A stretch of 64,000 nucleotides of DNA from Pseudomonas gregormendelii (GTDB lineage Bacteria; Pseudomonadota; Gammaproteobacteria; Pseudomonadales; Pseudomonadaceae): NCBI RefSeq assembly GCF_017114825.1, contig NZ_JADEVO010000012.1:1-64000 (forward strand). Reading direction: 5' to 3'. Shown piece after piece: positions 8,253 through 17,344 of the stretch. The notes beneath the pieces are model-generated. The model did no database searches and had not been told where the DNA came from. It saw only the letters and a list, made by a program, of their open reading frames with translations. Within the stretch, counting starts at the first letter, position 1; each line of letters opens with the position of its first letter. The position numbers were made by a program, and so were the translations under genes.

Positions 8253-8903
8253 TCAGCGTTTTTGCCCTAGCCCCAACGATTCAGCCATTCGTACAAGGTC
8301 TGCAAATGACTTGGCACGCATTTTTTTCATCGCATGACCTCGATGAATCTTGACGGTCACCTCACTCAGCCCCATTTCTCCTGCGATCTGTTTATTCATT
8401 AGGCCTTTAGCCGCGTGAATCATCACCTCTCGCTCACGAGCCGTTAGCGTGAGAAAGCAGGCGTGCATCTCAGCATTCTGCTTGTCTATTTCACGTCTGC
8501 GGGTGTCAATCTGATGAGCGGCAGATACTGCATCCAGGAGATCCTGATCCCGGAACGGCTTGACAAGAAAATCAACGGCTCCCGCCTTCATGGCCTGGAT
8601 AGCCATTGCGATGTCGCCATGACCGGTCATGAAAATGACCGGGATCCTGGTATTTGATTCCACTAATTTTTGTTGAAAGTCCAAGCCGCTAAGGCCTTTC
8701 AGGCGGACGTCCAAAACCAGGCAGGAAGGAACGTCAGGGGGAGAGCTCTCCAGGAATTCTACGGGCGTCGCAAATGTCTCAACACGAATATCTATTGAGC
8801 GAAAGAGGCTGCTCAGCGCAACACGGACAGATTCCTCGTCATCGATTACGAATACTATCGGCCCATCACCCGAGGAGTGTTTTGACGAGGAATCTTGATT
8901 CAT
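8253..8903 (-). CDS. FixJ/NarL-type response regulator (receiver plus LuxR helix-turn-helix)
   Basis: In this 216-residue regulator, residues about 15-130 are a receiver with V-I-D-D-E, phospho-Asp in L-V-L-D-V-R-L-K-G, Thr in F-M-T-G-H-G-D and Lys in L-V-K-P-F. Residues 148-210 are a LuxR-type DNA-binding domain with L-T-A-R-E-R-E-V-M and N-K-Q-I-A-x-x-M-x-L-S-E-V-T-V-K-I-H-R. The ATG overlaps the kinase stop (ATGA), and GGAGGAG lies 6 bases upstream within the kinase gene, so the pair is translationally coupled. It should activate or repress genes when phosphorylated by that kinase. FixJ, TodT and StyR are close architectural relatives; the regulon cannot be read from the sequence. Confidence 0.92.
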   Translation of the reverse strand: MNQDSSSKHSSGDGPIVFVIDDEESVRVALSSLFRSIDIRVETFATPVEFLESSPPDVPSCLVLDVRLKGLSGLDFQQKLVESNTRIPVIFMTGHGDIAMAIQAMKAGAVDFLVKPFRDQDLLDAVSAAHQIDTRRREIDKQNAEMHACFLTLTAREREVMIHAAKGLMNKQIAGEMGLSEVTVKIHRGHAMKKMRAKSFADLVRMAESLGLGQKR

Positions 8904-10741
8904 AGACGCTCCTCCTGCCTAAGCGGCAATGACACATGAAACACCGCACCTTCACCCGGTTGACACGTCGCCCATATCCGTCCGCCATGAGCTTCGATAA
9001 TGGACCTGCATATCGATAATCCCATTCCCATTCCCTCGGCTTTGGTCGTATAGAAGGCCTCAAACAGCTTCGGCATCTGGTCAGGTGAGATGCCCGGCCC
9101 ACTGTCTTGAACTTCAACATGTACAGTACCCGGTGGATCATGGCGAACGCATAGTTTCAAGGCCCGATTTGCACATTTCGCGTGACCCATCGCCTGCATG
9201 GCGTTCATGATCAGGTTAATGATGACTTGCTGCAACTGAACGCGGTCACCGACAATCGAATCAGGATGACCATCGTGTTCATAAGTCAGGATGACCCTGT
9301 TGCGCTTCAACTCACGATTCACTAGCTCTAACGACTCGCTGATCAACTCAGACAAATCAAGAGCATTGGTTTGCGGCGCAGTCTTGCGAGACATCGCGCG
9401 TATCCGCCGGATGACCTCACTGGCTCGATGGGTTTCGCTCATCATCCGCTCGATCGCACTCCGCACCTCCCCAAGGTTTGGCACGTCGCGAGCCAGCCAC
9501 CGTAAGCCCGCGGTACCGTTGGTACTCACAGCAGCAAGCGGCTGATTGACCTCGTGCGCTATCGACGCTGCCAGCTCACCCAAGGTGGAAAGTCTCGTGA
9601 CGTGAGCCAATTCCTGTTGGGAGCGGTGAAGAGCCTCCTCAGATAGCTTTACATCGGTCACATCCATCAAAGCCCCGATGTATTCGACATTTCCAGAAGC
9701 ATCCACAACGGGATGTGCCAACATTTGCACATGCTTGACGCGTGCATCGCTCATCAATAGTCGGTATTCCACTTTGATAAGCGGCTGTTTTCGGTAGGCA
9801 TCATCGACTGACCTTTTGATCAGATCGAGATCGTCCGGGTGCGTTTTTTTTATAATACCGTCCAACGTCGGTTCTTCCTCATCGCCGAATTCGAAGATTC
9901 GGCGCGCTTCTTCGGACCAGTACATTTCCCCACCAGGAATTTTAAGGCCGATGCTTCCAGTCTGGCTCAGCCGCTGTGCACCAACGAGGAAGGCTTCACT
10001 GCGCCGCAAATCATTAATCGCCTGTTTACGCTGGGAAATGTCATTGTGCGTGGCGAGAATGGCCTTAGGCTGTTCACTTTCGTCTCGCGACAGGGAGCAT
10101 CTACTGATCACGCTGATACTTTTTCCATCGCGGCCGTGTTCCACCACTTCTCCTTCCCACTGACCGGTCTTGAGAAGGGTAGTCATCATCTCGGACCAAG
10201 GGATCGCCAGTTGCGGATTCAACAGCTGACGAAAATCCTGACCGACAGCCTGTTCTGCTGACCATCCATACAAGGCTTCTGCACCAGCGCTCCAACTGGT
10301 GATGATGTGATCCATGTCTCGAACGATAATCGCATCGTGAGTCTGCGCGAGCAGCCGCACCTGTTCCTGCAATTCATCGCTAGAGGCTTTGTTTTTGAGG
10401 GCAAGCAGGGTGGTTATACCGATTGCAGAAAGACTTACGAGGCAACGCGCAAAACTCGATGAATAAAAGTCGGCGCCATGAGCGGTGAAAAACGCGACCA
10501 AGGTCAATCCGATGCAACAAAATGAAACACCGACCACGCCCTTTCTGGAAAACACGTTAATTGCTATCAAGATGACGGCGACATATAGAACCGCAACCGC
10601 GATCTCAATTGAGGTGAGGGAATCGACGATGAAAATGACACTGGAAAGCGCGATCGCGCCGAGTCTCTGAAGCACCGCAGGTGATGCGCGCAAGCCAGTA
10701 CCCGATCCGGCCGCCACAGTCGTATCCATTTTGATTTTCAT
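8900..10741 (-). CDS. membrane PAS-PAS sensor histidine kinase
   Basis: In this 613-residue kinase, residues about 25-120 contain several hydrophobic segments, predicted as a membrane sensor of the MASE type. Two PAS/PAC regions follow (about 135-250, with W-S-A-G-A-E-A-L-Y-G-W; and about 255-370, with Y-W-S-E-E-A-R-R-I-F). The H-box is A-A-S-I-A-H-E-V-N-Q-P-L-A-A-V, typical of FixL-like kinases. The ATPase domain has N-L-I-M-N-A-M-Q-A-M, D-S-G-P-G-I and G-M-G-M-G-L-S-I. It overlaps the response-regulator gene by 4 bases. The signal is unknown; no haem-ligand motif is obvious. The first ATG is used, and a second Met at codon 5 is possible. Confidence 0.9.
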   Translation of the reverse strand: MKIKMDTTVAAGSGTGLRASPAVLQRLGAIALSSVIFIVDSLTSIEIAVAVLYVAVILIAINVFSRKGVVGVSFCCIGLTLVAFFTAHGADFYSSSFARCLVSLSAIGITTLLALKNKASSDELQEQVRLLAQTHDAIIVRDMDHIITSWSAGAEALYGWSAEQAVGQDFRQLLNPQLAIPWSEMMTTLLKTGQWEGEVVEHGRDGKSISVISRCSLSRDESEQPKAILATHNDISQRKQAINDLRRSEAFLVGAQRLSQTGSIGLKIPGGEMYWSEEARRIFEFGDEEEPTLDGIIKKTHPDDLDLIKRSVDDAYRKQPLIKVEYRLLMSDARVKHVQMLAHPVVDASGNVEYIGALMDVTDVKLSEEALHRSQQELAHVTRLSTLGELAASIAHEVNQPLAAVSTNGTAGLRWLARDVPNLGEVRSAIERMMSETHRASEVIRRIRAMSRKTAPQTNALDLSELISESLELVNRELKRNRVILTYEHDGHPDSIVGDRVQLQQVIINLIMNAMQAMGHAKCANRALKLCVRHDPPGTVHVEVQDSGPGISPDQMPKLFEAFYTTKAEGMGMGLSICRSIIEAHGGRIWATCQPGEGAVFHVSLPLRQEERL

Positions 10742-10905
10742 GAATCAACGGGCCTGCTGGTCTGCAATACCTTGCCGGGATTACATAAACACTAGCCGGT
10801 AATCTGCGACAAGCAATTCGATTGACCGGGATATTCGCAGTGCGGGAGAGGCGCGGTGGCTTGCGCTCAATTCTGCCGATAGGGATTGCACCTGGTATTT
10901 TCAGC

Positions 10906-11511
10906 CTAAGCAAGCAGACCGGGCTCTGGCGCGAAAATCAAATGGATCAAGCGTAGAGGAAAGTGGAGATACTCATCCACCTGAGCGCTCTTGCTGGCCC
11001 CGCTGATGCACCAGTTGCAAAAGTGCTCACAATTGTTGCTCAGAATTTTGTACTTCGACTCTCCGATTCTAGACCGCGCACGCACCACGATCTCGTCCGT
11101 AGTAAAAGCTGAGTAGTCTTGGTAAACCCATACGGAATGTCCGTTTGCGAAGTGCTGCAAATCGGTGATCTCAATCGGACCAGCTCTCAGTGAGCCACTC
11201 AACCCGGAATAGTGAGCGACGGTTCCATCTCCGAGGTAGATACCGTGGTGGATGTACAATTTGCGTGGGCTTACAAGGTGGGATCCTGGCGTTAGGAAAT
11301 CAGTCCCCAAGCCAACTCGCATGAGATTCAGATGGGTAATAGTACAGTCTTGGGGGGCTCCACATTTGGCGCTGCGGACATGACCCTCATGTTCGGATAT
11401 CGGGCTGTTCAGGCAGGACACGAGATTCGCGTCAACCAAGCCGGATCGAAACAGCGTCAAGGAGCATAGTGAAACCATCCACCCTTTCATTTCCGACAGC
11501 AGCTTGTTCAT
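10906..11511 (-). CDS. secreted or membrane-anchored LRAT-domain protein
   Basis: This 201-residue protein has the LRAT/NlpC-P60 circularly permuted papain fold. The first His lies in Y-I-H-H-G-I-Y-L-G-D-G, followed by V-A-H-Y-S-G, and the nucleophile motif is N-N-C-E-H-F-C-N-W-C (Cys of N-C-E-H-F). LRAT-fold enzymes transfer acyl groups from phospholipids or cleave them, and bacterial members are poorly characterised. The N-terminus has a hydrophobic stretch (W-M-V-S-L-C-S-L-T-L-F) that may be a signal or anchor. The start at 11511 has GGAGGG 7 bases upstream. It stands alone beside an IS66 remnant, so it could be an acquired gene. Confidence 0.75.
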   Translation of the reverse strand: MNKLLSEMKGWMVSLCSLTLFRSGLVDANLVSCLNSPISEHEGHVRSAKCGAPQDCTITHLNLMRVGLGTDFLTPGSHLVSPRKLYIHHGIYLGDGTVAHYSGLSGSLRAGPIEITDLQHFANGHSVWVYQDYSAFTTDEIVVRARSRIGESKYKILSNNCEHFCNWCISGASKSAQVDEYLHFPLRLIHLIFAPEPGLLA

Positions 11512-11660
11512 GATGAAGCCCTCCGAAGCCTTAAAAAAGGATATCTTTCGCAAGGATCAGAATCATTCGGACGTAAGTCTCTTTAGATAATCAGTTCTGA
11601 TGCGTCTTTCATCCTTGAGTATTAATCTGTCTGTGCGACCTTTCTTCACGACCTGTCGTG

Positions 11661-11880
11661 ATGATCCGTATCGACGCCATCTGGCTCGCCACCGAGCCCA
11701 TGGACATGCGCGCCGGGACTGACACCGCGCTCGCGCGGCGATCTCCGTGATGTAAAACCACGTTGAACAACACATCCGGGGCAAGTGGGGCTGCGGTCAA
11801 TGCGAGACGCGAATCCAGGCACCGGTTCCGGCTCTAATCATCGACAAAGGCATACCCACCGCAGGTCTGCTGGAAGGAGC
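11661..11880 (+). mobile_element. IS66-family remnant: tnpB start joined to an internal tnpC piece
   Basis: From 11661 the frame reads M-I-R-I-D-A-I-W-L-A-T-E-P-M-D-M-R-A-G-T, the conserved start of the IS66 accessory protein TnpB. It is lost after about 26 codons. From about 11756 a different frame encodes H-I-R-G-K-W-G-C-G-Q-C-E-T, Q-A-P-V-P-A and I-I-D-K-G-I-P-T-A-G-L-L, an internal part of the IS66 transposase TnpC including its Cys motif. An internal deletion has therefore fused the two genes and removed the rest. No inverted ends were identified. The remnant cannot move. Confidence 0.75.
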
Positions 11881-12071
11881 TGGAGTGGAAGAATCAGGCG
11901 GTGGGCCCGATGCAGCGCTTATAGCCAAAGAGCGCGAAGCCAGCCTCGACCACTGTCGCTATCATCATAGTGATCAGATGGGATCGACTGTGCGTCACTT
12001 TTTGTGGTATGACCGATGCCGTACAATCATAAGATTTAATACTTTCTTGAGAAAATTCGGAGCAAGGACGC
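11881..12071. other. intergenic region upstream of the GGDEF-EAL gene
   Basis: No supported gene. It probably holds the promoter of the downstream GGDEF-EAL gene, and AAGGA lies just before that ATG. A minus-strand frame ending near 11894 has a short hydrophobic tail but no proper start and no recognised family. Confidence 0.5.
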
Positions 12072-14174
12072 ATGACCACTCCAGTTTTTATCCTTTGTGA
12101 GACCCGTGAAAACCCTTCATTCGTTGAGCAGTTTGCTGATACCGGTGAAGACTGGCTGATAAAGTTTTTCGAGAATCCCTCTGCCGTTGTGGGCCATTTA
12201 AAAAAACACTCGGCCGATGTCATTATCGTCAGTATGGCTCGCCGACGGTTCAAGGACGACGCTGGATTCATTCGGTTCTATGATGCCGTATCCTTCACGC
12301 CTATTTTGATGAGTGGTAGAGAGCAACAGCGGAGTGCCGCCGAGGCTTTCGTCGCCTGCGGTGCGCAAGGTTTCAGCTCATCTGATCCGAAAGACCGAGT
12401 TGCCGGTGTCCAGATCGTTCGCGATCTTGTCCTGCGTTTTCGCCTACACGGGAAAATGGAGGGCCCTGCCGCGCGGGCCGAGGTCACGCTCAATGCCATC
12501 AGTGATGGGGTAATTGGCGCCGATACCGAAGGCAATGTCGACTTCATCAATCCGGCGGCCGAGGTGCTGACGGGCTGGTCCAAGTCCCAGGCTTCAGGAC
12601 AACCGATAGAAAATGTGATGCCCATCGATATTGACAACTCCTTGGGGTATGAGCCACACCCGGTGCAACTGGCCTTGCAAAAGCGATCCGTAGTGGGTCT
12701 AAGTGCAGGCGCGGTGTTGGTCAAGCGCGACGGCAGCCGGGTGGATATAGAGGATTCAGCTGCCCCGATCTTTGACTATCGGGGCAATCTGACAGGGGCG
12801 GTGATCGTGTTTCACGACGTTTCGGCAGAGCGCGCCATGAGGTTAAAAATGACCTACCTGGCCCACCACGACCACCTCACACAACTGCCCAATAGGGTAT
12901 TGTTCCAGGACCGCCTAGAGCAAGCTGTACGCGCTGCAAGGCGCTATGGCCAGTACTTAGCGATCATGTTCATCGACCTGGACAATTTCAAACATATCAA
13001 CGATTCCCTCGGTCATACAGTAGGTGACGGTGTACTCGTAGCCGTTGCCGACGCGCTGACCAGAAGTGTCCGTGCCTCGGACACATTGAGTCGCCAAGGC
13101 GGTGATGAGTTTGTGGTACTGCTCCCCGCGTTGCAGGAAGATAATGATGTCGAAACTATTGCCATGAAAATCTTACAGGCAATCAGCGTGGGACATTTAA
13201 TAAACGAAAAAACGCTTTATGTTTCTGCAAGTATCGGAATTAGTTTTTTTCCCTCCGATGCCGTCAACGTCGAAGACTTGATCAAACATGCGGACACAGC
13301 GCTTTACGATGCTAAAGAGAAGGGCCGCAACCGTTATCAGTTCTTCTTGCCGGGCATGAATGATGATGCTATGGAACGTCAGCTGATCGAAGCGGATCTG
13401 CGTAGAGCTATCAGTCTTGAACAGTTCATATTGCATTATCAGCCCAAAGTGGATCTGAGCAGTGGCCTAATTACCGGAGTCGAAGCGCTGTTGCGCTGGC
13501 CTCATCCGCTCCACGGCATGATTGCACCTTCGCGGTTTATCGGCATTGCCGAAGATACCAAGTTGATTATCCCGATTGGTGAGTGGGTTGTACGCGCCGC
13601 GTGTCAGCAAATCAAAAGATGGGGCGAGCAAGGCCTGAATAATGTCTGTGTAGCTGTCAATGTCTCTATCGCCGAATTATCCCAAACTTGTTATGTCGAC
13701 AATATTTTAGCGATTATCGAGGAAACGGGCGTCCCACCAGCGGCATTGCAGCTTGAGTTGACTGAAAGCGTGCTGATGTCCGACCTGCCATCCAATCGAC
13801 AGGTTCTGTCGCGCCTAAAGGCTGCCGGGCTGAGCTTGGCAATGGACGATTTTGGGACCGGTTATTCAAGCTTGGCTTACCTGACCCAGTTGCCGTTCGA
13901 CGTATTGAAGATCGATCAGTCCTTCATTCGCGATGTTAGCTCGCGGGCAGATAATGCTGCCGTGGTTGCTGCGATACTTGCGATGGGTAAGAGCTTGAAG
14001 CTCCGCGTAGTGGCCGAGGGCATCGAAAACTCCTTGGAACTGGGCTTTTTGCAAAGCAATGGCTGTCAAGAAGGACAGGGCTATCTGTTCAGCAAACCCT
14101 TGAGTGAAACGCAGGTGACGACTTTTCTGCTTGCTGGCAGCGTGGCGCTGCCAGCGATGCTCGAATGCCACTAA
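12072..14174 (+). CDS. GGDEF-EAL cyclic-di-GMP signalling protein with pseudo-receiver and PAS
   Basis: In this 700-residue cytoplasmic protein, residues 1-120 look like a receiver fold but lack a clear phospho-Asp context. Residues about 135-250 are a PAS/PAC domain. The diguanylate cyclase domain carries an intact G-G-D-E-F at about 343-347, with F-I-D-L-D-N-F-K-H-I-N-D upstream. The phosphodiesterase domain has E-A-L near residue 472, E-L-T-E-S, D-D-F-G-T-G-Y-S-S-L, K-I-D-Q-S-F and A-E-G-I-E, all consistent with activity. It could therefore make or degrade cyclic-di-GMP depending on the signal. AAGGA lies 3 bases before the ATG. No partner gene is adjacent on the same strand. Confidence 0.92.
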   Translation: MTTPVFILCETRENPSFVEQFADTGEDWLIKFFENPSAVVGHLKKHSADVIIVSMARRRFKDDAGFIRFYDAVSFTPILMSGREQQRSAAEAFVACGAQGFSSSDPKDRVAGVQIVRDLVLRFRLHGKMEGPAARAEVTLNAISDGVIGADTEGNVDFINPAAEVLTGWSKSQASGQPIENVMPIDIDNSLGYEPHPVQLALQKRSVVGLSAGAVLVKRDGSRVDIEDSAAPIFDYRGNLTGAVIVFHDVSAERAMRLKMTYLAHHDHLTQLPNRVLFQDRLEQAVRAARRYGQYLAIMFIDLDNFKHINDSLGHTVGDGVLVAVADALTRSVRASDTLSRQGGDEFVVLLPALQEDNDVETIAMKILQAISVGHLINEKTLYVSASIGISFFPSDAVNVEDLIKHADTALYDAKEKGRNRYQFFLPGMNDDAMERQLIEADLRRAISLEQFILHYQPKVDLSSGLITGVEALLRWPHPLHGMIAPSRFIGIAEDTKLIIPIGEWVVRAACQQIKRWGEQGLNNVCVAVNVSIAELSQTCYVDNILAIIEETGVPPAALQLELTESVLMSDLPSNRQVLSRLKAAGLSLAMDDFGTGYSSLAYLTQLPFDVLKIDQSFIRDVSSRADNAAVVAAILAMGKSLKLRVVAEGIENSLELGFLQSNGCQEGQGYLFSKPLSETQVTTFLLAGSVALPAMLECH

Positions 14175-14326
14175 AGCGTTGCCTGATTGCCCGCACCTGT
14201 CGTTGCGCGCACCCATATTTTGATGATGAAGCCGAGTTTTACTTTTCCCTTATTGGCGATGCTGGCCATCGCTGGAGACCATTCGCCAAAGCCTCTTTTG
14301 ATTGACGGGATCGTTAACGGAAAACG

Positions 14327-14956
14327 TCAGGCTTGCTGTACGAACGCTAGCCGCACTGCAAATCCGATCAGGAGGGTGCCGAAGAGCCATTGCTGAACTC
14401 GTTGCGCGGTTACGCTACGCTCTAACCAACCCCCTGCCCAAGCGCTGGCAGTGGCATAGAAGCTGTCGAAAATTAGACCAGTGATTACGAGTACACCACC
14501 CAGTATTGCAAATTGCTCCCATACCGACGATCGATTCGGATCGATGAATTGCGGCAGTAGCACTGAGCAAAAAAGTAGCGCTTTCGGGTTGAGTAAATTG
14601 GTGAAAAGCCCCCGCCGGATAGCCGCGCTCAAGCTCGGTGTTACATTTCCAGTCTCTGTAGTGGCAGGTGAACTCTTGCCACTGGTTTTGAACATCTGAA
14701 TCCCTATCCAAAGTAGATAGGCTGCTCCTGCATATTTGACGATATCAAAAGTCCAAGGCAGCACCTTAAACATTGTTGCCAATCCCATAGCGGTCAGAGC
14801 CACATGGCAGGCACGCGCCAACGCGAGCCCGAGCGCAGTCGCCAGCGCTGCGGTTCTACCTTGTTTCGCACCCGTTTGAAGTAGCAGGATCATGTCCGGA
14901 CCGGGCATTAGAAAAATCATCGAGAGAGCGAGGAGGTACAGCGCTTTGTCTTCCAT
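14327..14956 (-). CDS. LysE/RhtB-family amino-acid exporter
   Basis: This 209-residue inner-membrane protein has six predicted transmembrane segments, as in the LysE/RhtB family. The family motif M-P-G-P-D-M-I-L-L-L-Q-T-G appears near residue 17, followed by G-x-x-A-A-L-A-T-A-L-G-L-A, and N-L-L-N-P-K-A-L-L-F near residue 120. Members export amino acids such as threonine, homoserine or lysine, or related compounds, by proton motive force; the substrate cannot be told. The gene lies downstream of a LysR gene on the same strand with 221 bases between, so it may have its own promoter. The ribosome site is weak. Confidence 0.88.
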   Translation of the reverse strand: MEDKALYLLALSMIFLMPGPDMILLLQTGAKQGRTAALATALGLALARACHVALTAMGLATMFKVLPWTFDIVKYAGAAYLLWIGIQMFKTSGKSSPATTETGNVTPSLSAAIRRGLFTNLLNPKALLFCSVLLPQFIDPNRSSVWEQFAILGGVLVITGLIFDSFYATASAWAGGWLERSVTAQRVQQWLFGTLLIGFAVRLAFVQQA

Positions 14957-15177
14957 ATTCGTGTGGCTCGGTAGGAGATGAGGGAGACAATTTTAGAGGG
15001 AAGGGGTAGGGCAGGTGGTTGCGTATTGAACTCCAAAATCTACGTTTTTTGGCAGAATCTTCGCTTTGATAATTAGAACAGGAGCCTGTATGCCAACTGA
15101 TCATTTTCCGCAAATCAGGCTTGGGCGGCTGCGCTTTTGCCTGGCTAATGCCAGGAAGGGACCGCCAGGGCGTGCCG

Positions 15178-16116
15178 CTACTTCCCTTTATCAGTTTCTA
15201 TGGCGCTGAAGTGATCACTCAGCGTGCCTTGGAAATGTTCAATCAGGAAGTTTACGAAGACGCGTGTTTTAGCTGGCAGTTCTTTCCTGGCCGAGTAGTA
15301 GACGGAGATTGAGCCCAGATCGACATACCATTCTGGTAATAGCCGTATCAGCTCACCCCGTTGTAACCAGGGCCATGCTCGCTCCAGAGGCACCAATGCC
15401 ACGCCCAGCCCCATCAGGGCGCACATGCACAGGGCTTGCGGATCATTCATGATGGCTGTTGGTTTCAGGCTCAGATCAAAGGTTTCGCCAGCCGAACTGC
15501 GCAACGTCCAGGTGCGTAATCGGTTGGTGTCGGTCGATCGCACGACAATGCCATCCTGGCCCTGCAAGTCCGCCGGCACAATGGGCAATGGCTTGCCTTG
15601 GAGCCACTCCGGAGCCGCTACAGCAACGAGGTGTAGCTTGGCCAGTTCACGCGCCACCACGCCCGGGCTTAATTCCAGGCCGCCGCCAATCGCAACGTCA
15701 AAACCTTCACCTATCAAATCAACGCGTCGGATTTCGAGGTGCCAATCGGGCACGACGGAAGGATACCGTTGCTTGAACGTTTTCAGCAGAGGCAGCACGT
15801 AGTCATAGGCAAAGGACGGAGACATGTTGACCCGCAGCCGACCGGCGGGCACATCGCGTGAGTCGCCGAGTTGAGCCATTGCGCCTTGAATCGTTTCGAC
15901 ACTACCCGCCACCTGTGCATATAGCGCCTCACCGGCTTCGGTAAGGGACAGACTTCGCGTGCTGCGTTGAAACAGTCGGGTGCCTAATTTTGTTTCCAGG
16001 CGGGCAATGTTTTTGCTCACTGCCGCGGCGGAAATGCCCATCCGCCGAGCCGCTTCGGAAAAACTGCGAGCTTCGGCGGCTCTGACAAATGATTCCAGGT
16101 TGCCCAAACTGTCCAC
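15178..16116 (-). CDS. LysR-family regulator, divergent from an NmrA-type oxidoreductase
   Basis: This 312-residue regulator has an N-terminal helix-turn-helix (A-A-R-R-M-G-I-S-A-A-A-V-S-K-N-I-A-R-L-E) and a substrate-binding domain. The A-x-V-S-K-x-I-A-R-L-E-x-x-L-G-x-R-L-F-Q-R-S-T-R pattern places it in the large DsdC/CrgA-like group that often controls a divergent oxidoreductase. The start is a GTG at 16116 with GGAG 6 bases upstream; an in-frame TTG at 16128 overlaps that site. It is divergent from the gene at 16233 with 116 bases between, which probably holds shared operators. Confidence 0.88.
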   Translation of the reverse strand: MDSLGNLESFVRAAEARSFSEAARRMGISAAAVSKNIARLETKLGTRLFQRSTRSLSLTEAGEALYAQVAGSVETIQGAMAQLGDSRDVPAGRLRVNMSPSFAYDYVLPLLKTFKQRYPSVVPDWHLEIRRVDLIGEGFDVAIGGGLELSPGVVARELAKLHLVAVAAPEWLQGKPLPIVPADLQGQDGIVVRSTDTNRLRTWTLRSSAGETFDLSLKPTAIMNDPQALCMCALMGLGVALVPLERAWPWLQRGELIRLLPEWYVDLGSISVYYSARKELPAKTRVFVNFLIEHFQGTLSDHFSAIETDKGK

Positions 16117-16232
16117 GCTTATCTCCAACTTTTGGTTGAAGCTGATTCTACTGATTGATGACTAATTCGGTGGTGAATTTCAGCCCATAGTGGTGGCCGA
16201 CTGAATTTCACACTCAAAACAGGTGGAGCGTA

Positions 16233-17102
16233 ATGGGGAAAATATTAATCACCGGCGCGACCGGTAAACTGGGTAGCGCAGTAGTGCGCTCACTGGTCCG
16301 GAAGGTGCCTGCGGCAGATGTCGTCGCCTTGGTTCGAGAGGGGAGCAAAGCGCAGTGGTTGTCGGACCTGGGCGTCGAAGTGCGGCTGGGCGATTACACT
16401 GACGTCGAATCCCTGGTCAAAGCCTTCGCCGGGGTGGAAAAAATCTACCTGGTGTCAGCCGTTGCTTTCAGCGATCGGGTGGGGCAACACAGAAACGTCA
16501 TTCATGCGGCACGTATGGCGGGTGTTCGACATGTGTTCTACACCAGCATTCAGCGCGTTAGCGATGACTATTGTCCTATTGAAGGTGTCACTGCCAGCGA
16601 CCTCGAAACAGAGGCGATGCTTAAATCATCCGGGCTGGATTACACCATCGTCCGGCATCCGCTGTATGCCGACGTGCTTGCGATGTACATCGGCAAAGAT
16701 GCTCCGCAGAAGGGCTTCAGCGCACCCGCCGGTCAGGGGCGGGTGGCCCTGACGAACATTGATGAGCTAGCTGAAGGCGGGGCAACCCTGCTCAGTCAGC
16801 CGGGTCACGAGCATCGAGCTTATCTGCTCAATAGCGGACAAACCTGGTCGTTCGCAGACATCGCCGCCGCGCTTTCGCGCATAACCGGTAAAGCCGTTCA
16901 TTATCAGCCGATCGCGACCGCAACCTTCATCGCCGCCCGCGAAGCCGAAGGTTGGCCACCTCATGTCGCGACCTTCATTGGCGATTGGTATCGCGCTATC
17001 GAGAAAGGCGCATTTGATCAAACCAGTCGTACCCTTGAAGAACTGCTAGGTCGAAAGCCCAAAGATCTTGAGGACATCGTTAGAGATGCCTTCAAGCTCT
17101 GA
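16233..17102 (+). CDS. NmrA/QorB-type NAD(P)H-binding oxidoreductase
   Basis: This 289-residue protein has an N-terminal Rossmann fold with I-T-G-A-T-G-K-L-G at residues 6-14 and the family layout of NmrA-like and NAD(P)H:quinone oxidoreductase 2 (QorB/YtfG, about 286 residues) proteins. It lacks the Y-x-x-x-K of classical short-chain dehydrogenases, as expected. The likely role is quinone or other electrophile reduction, or redox sensing. GGAG sits 4 bases before the ATG. A divergent LysR gene upstream probably controls it, and a hairpin with a T-run lies 95 bases downstream. Confidence 0.85.
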   Translation: MGKILITGATGKLGSAVVRSLVRKVPAADVVALVREGSKAQWLSDLGVEVRLGDYTDVESLVKAFAGVEKIYLVSAVAFSDRVGQHRNVIHAARMAGVRHVFYTSIQRVSDDYCPIEGVTASDLETEAMLKSSGLDYTIVRHPLYADVLAMYIGKDAPQKGFSAPAGQGRVALTNIDELAEGGATLLSQPGHEHRAYLLNSGQTWSFADIAAALSRITGKAVHYQPIATATFIAAREAEGWPPHVATFIGDWYRAIEKGAFDQTSRTLEELLGRKPKDLEDIVRDAFKL

Positions 17103-17197
17103 CGGTTCAGTGGGCTGCCCTACATCCCCATTAAGTCGAGCGCTGCGCTTATCGGCGACCGTAGCGTCTTGGCTGAGCCAATGAGTGAGCATCGAAG

Positions 17198-17225
17198 AGA
17201 AGGGCCTTGCGGGGCCTTTTTTGAC
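17198..17225 (+). terminator. probable terminator after the NmrA-type gene
   Basis: AAGGGCC, a short loop, GGGGCC and then TTTTTT form a slightly imperfect GC-rich hairpin with a T-run on the plus strand, about 95 bases after the stop at 17102. Confidence 0.6.
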
Positions 17226-17344
17226 GGTGAACCGGGTTTTGCTGGATAAAAAGCATAGGCCCAATGACCTTCGCTAAAAAACTCCTGGCACTGTCATGCG
17301 AAGACAGGCAGATGCCGAAGCTCTCCCGGCCTGAGCATATAAGC

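Noticed and set aside
11894..12271. 125-codon minus-strand frame near the IS66 remnant
   Set aside because: It overlaps the start of the GGDEF-EAL gene. Only its last residues look like a membrane segment, and no start is supported.
15090..15209. 39-codon plus-strand frame with AGGAG before an ATG, overlapping the LysR 3' end
   Set aside because: The ribosome site is good, but the frame runs into the conserved LysR end and matches no family. It may be a remnant, so it is not listed as a gene.
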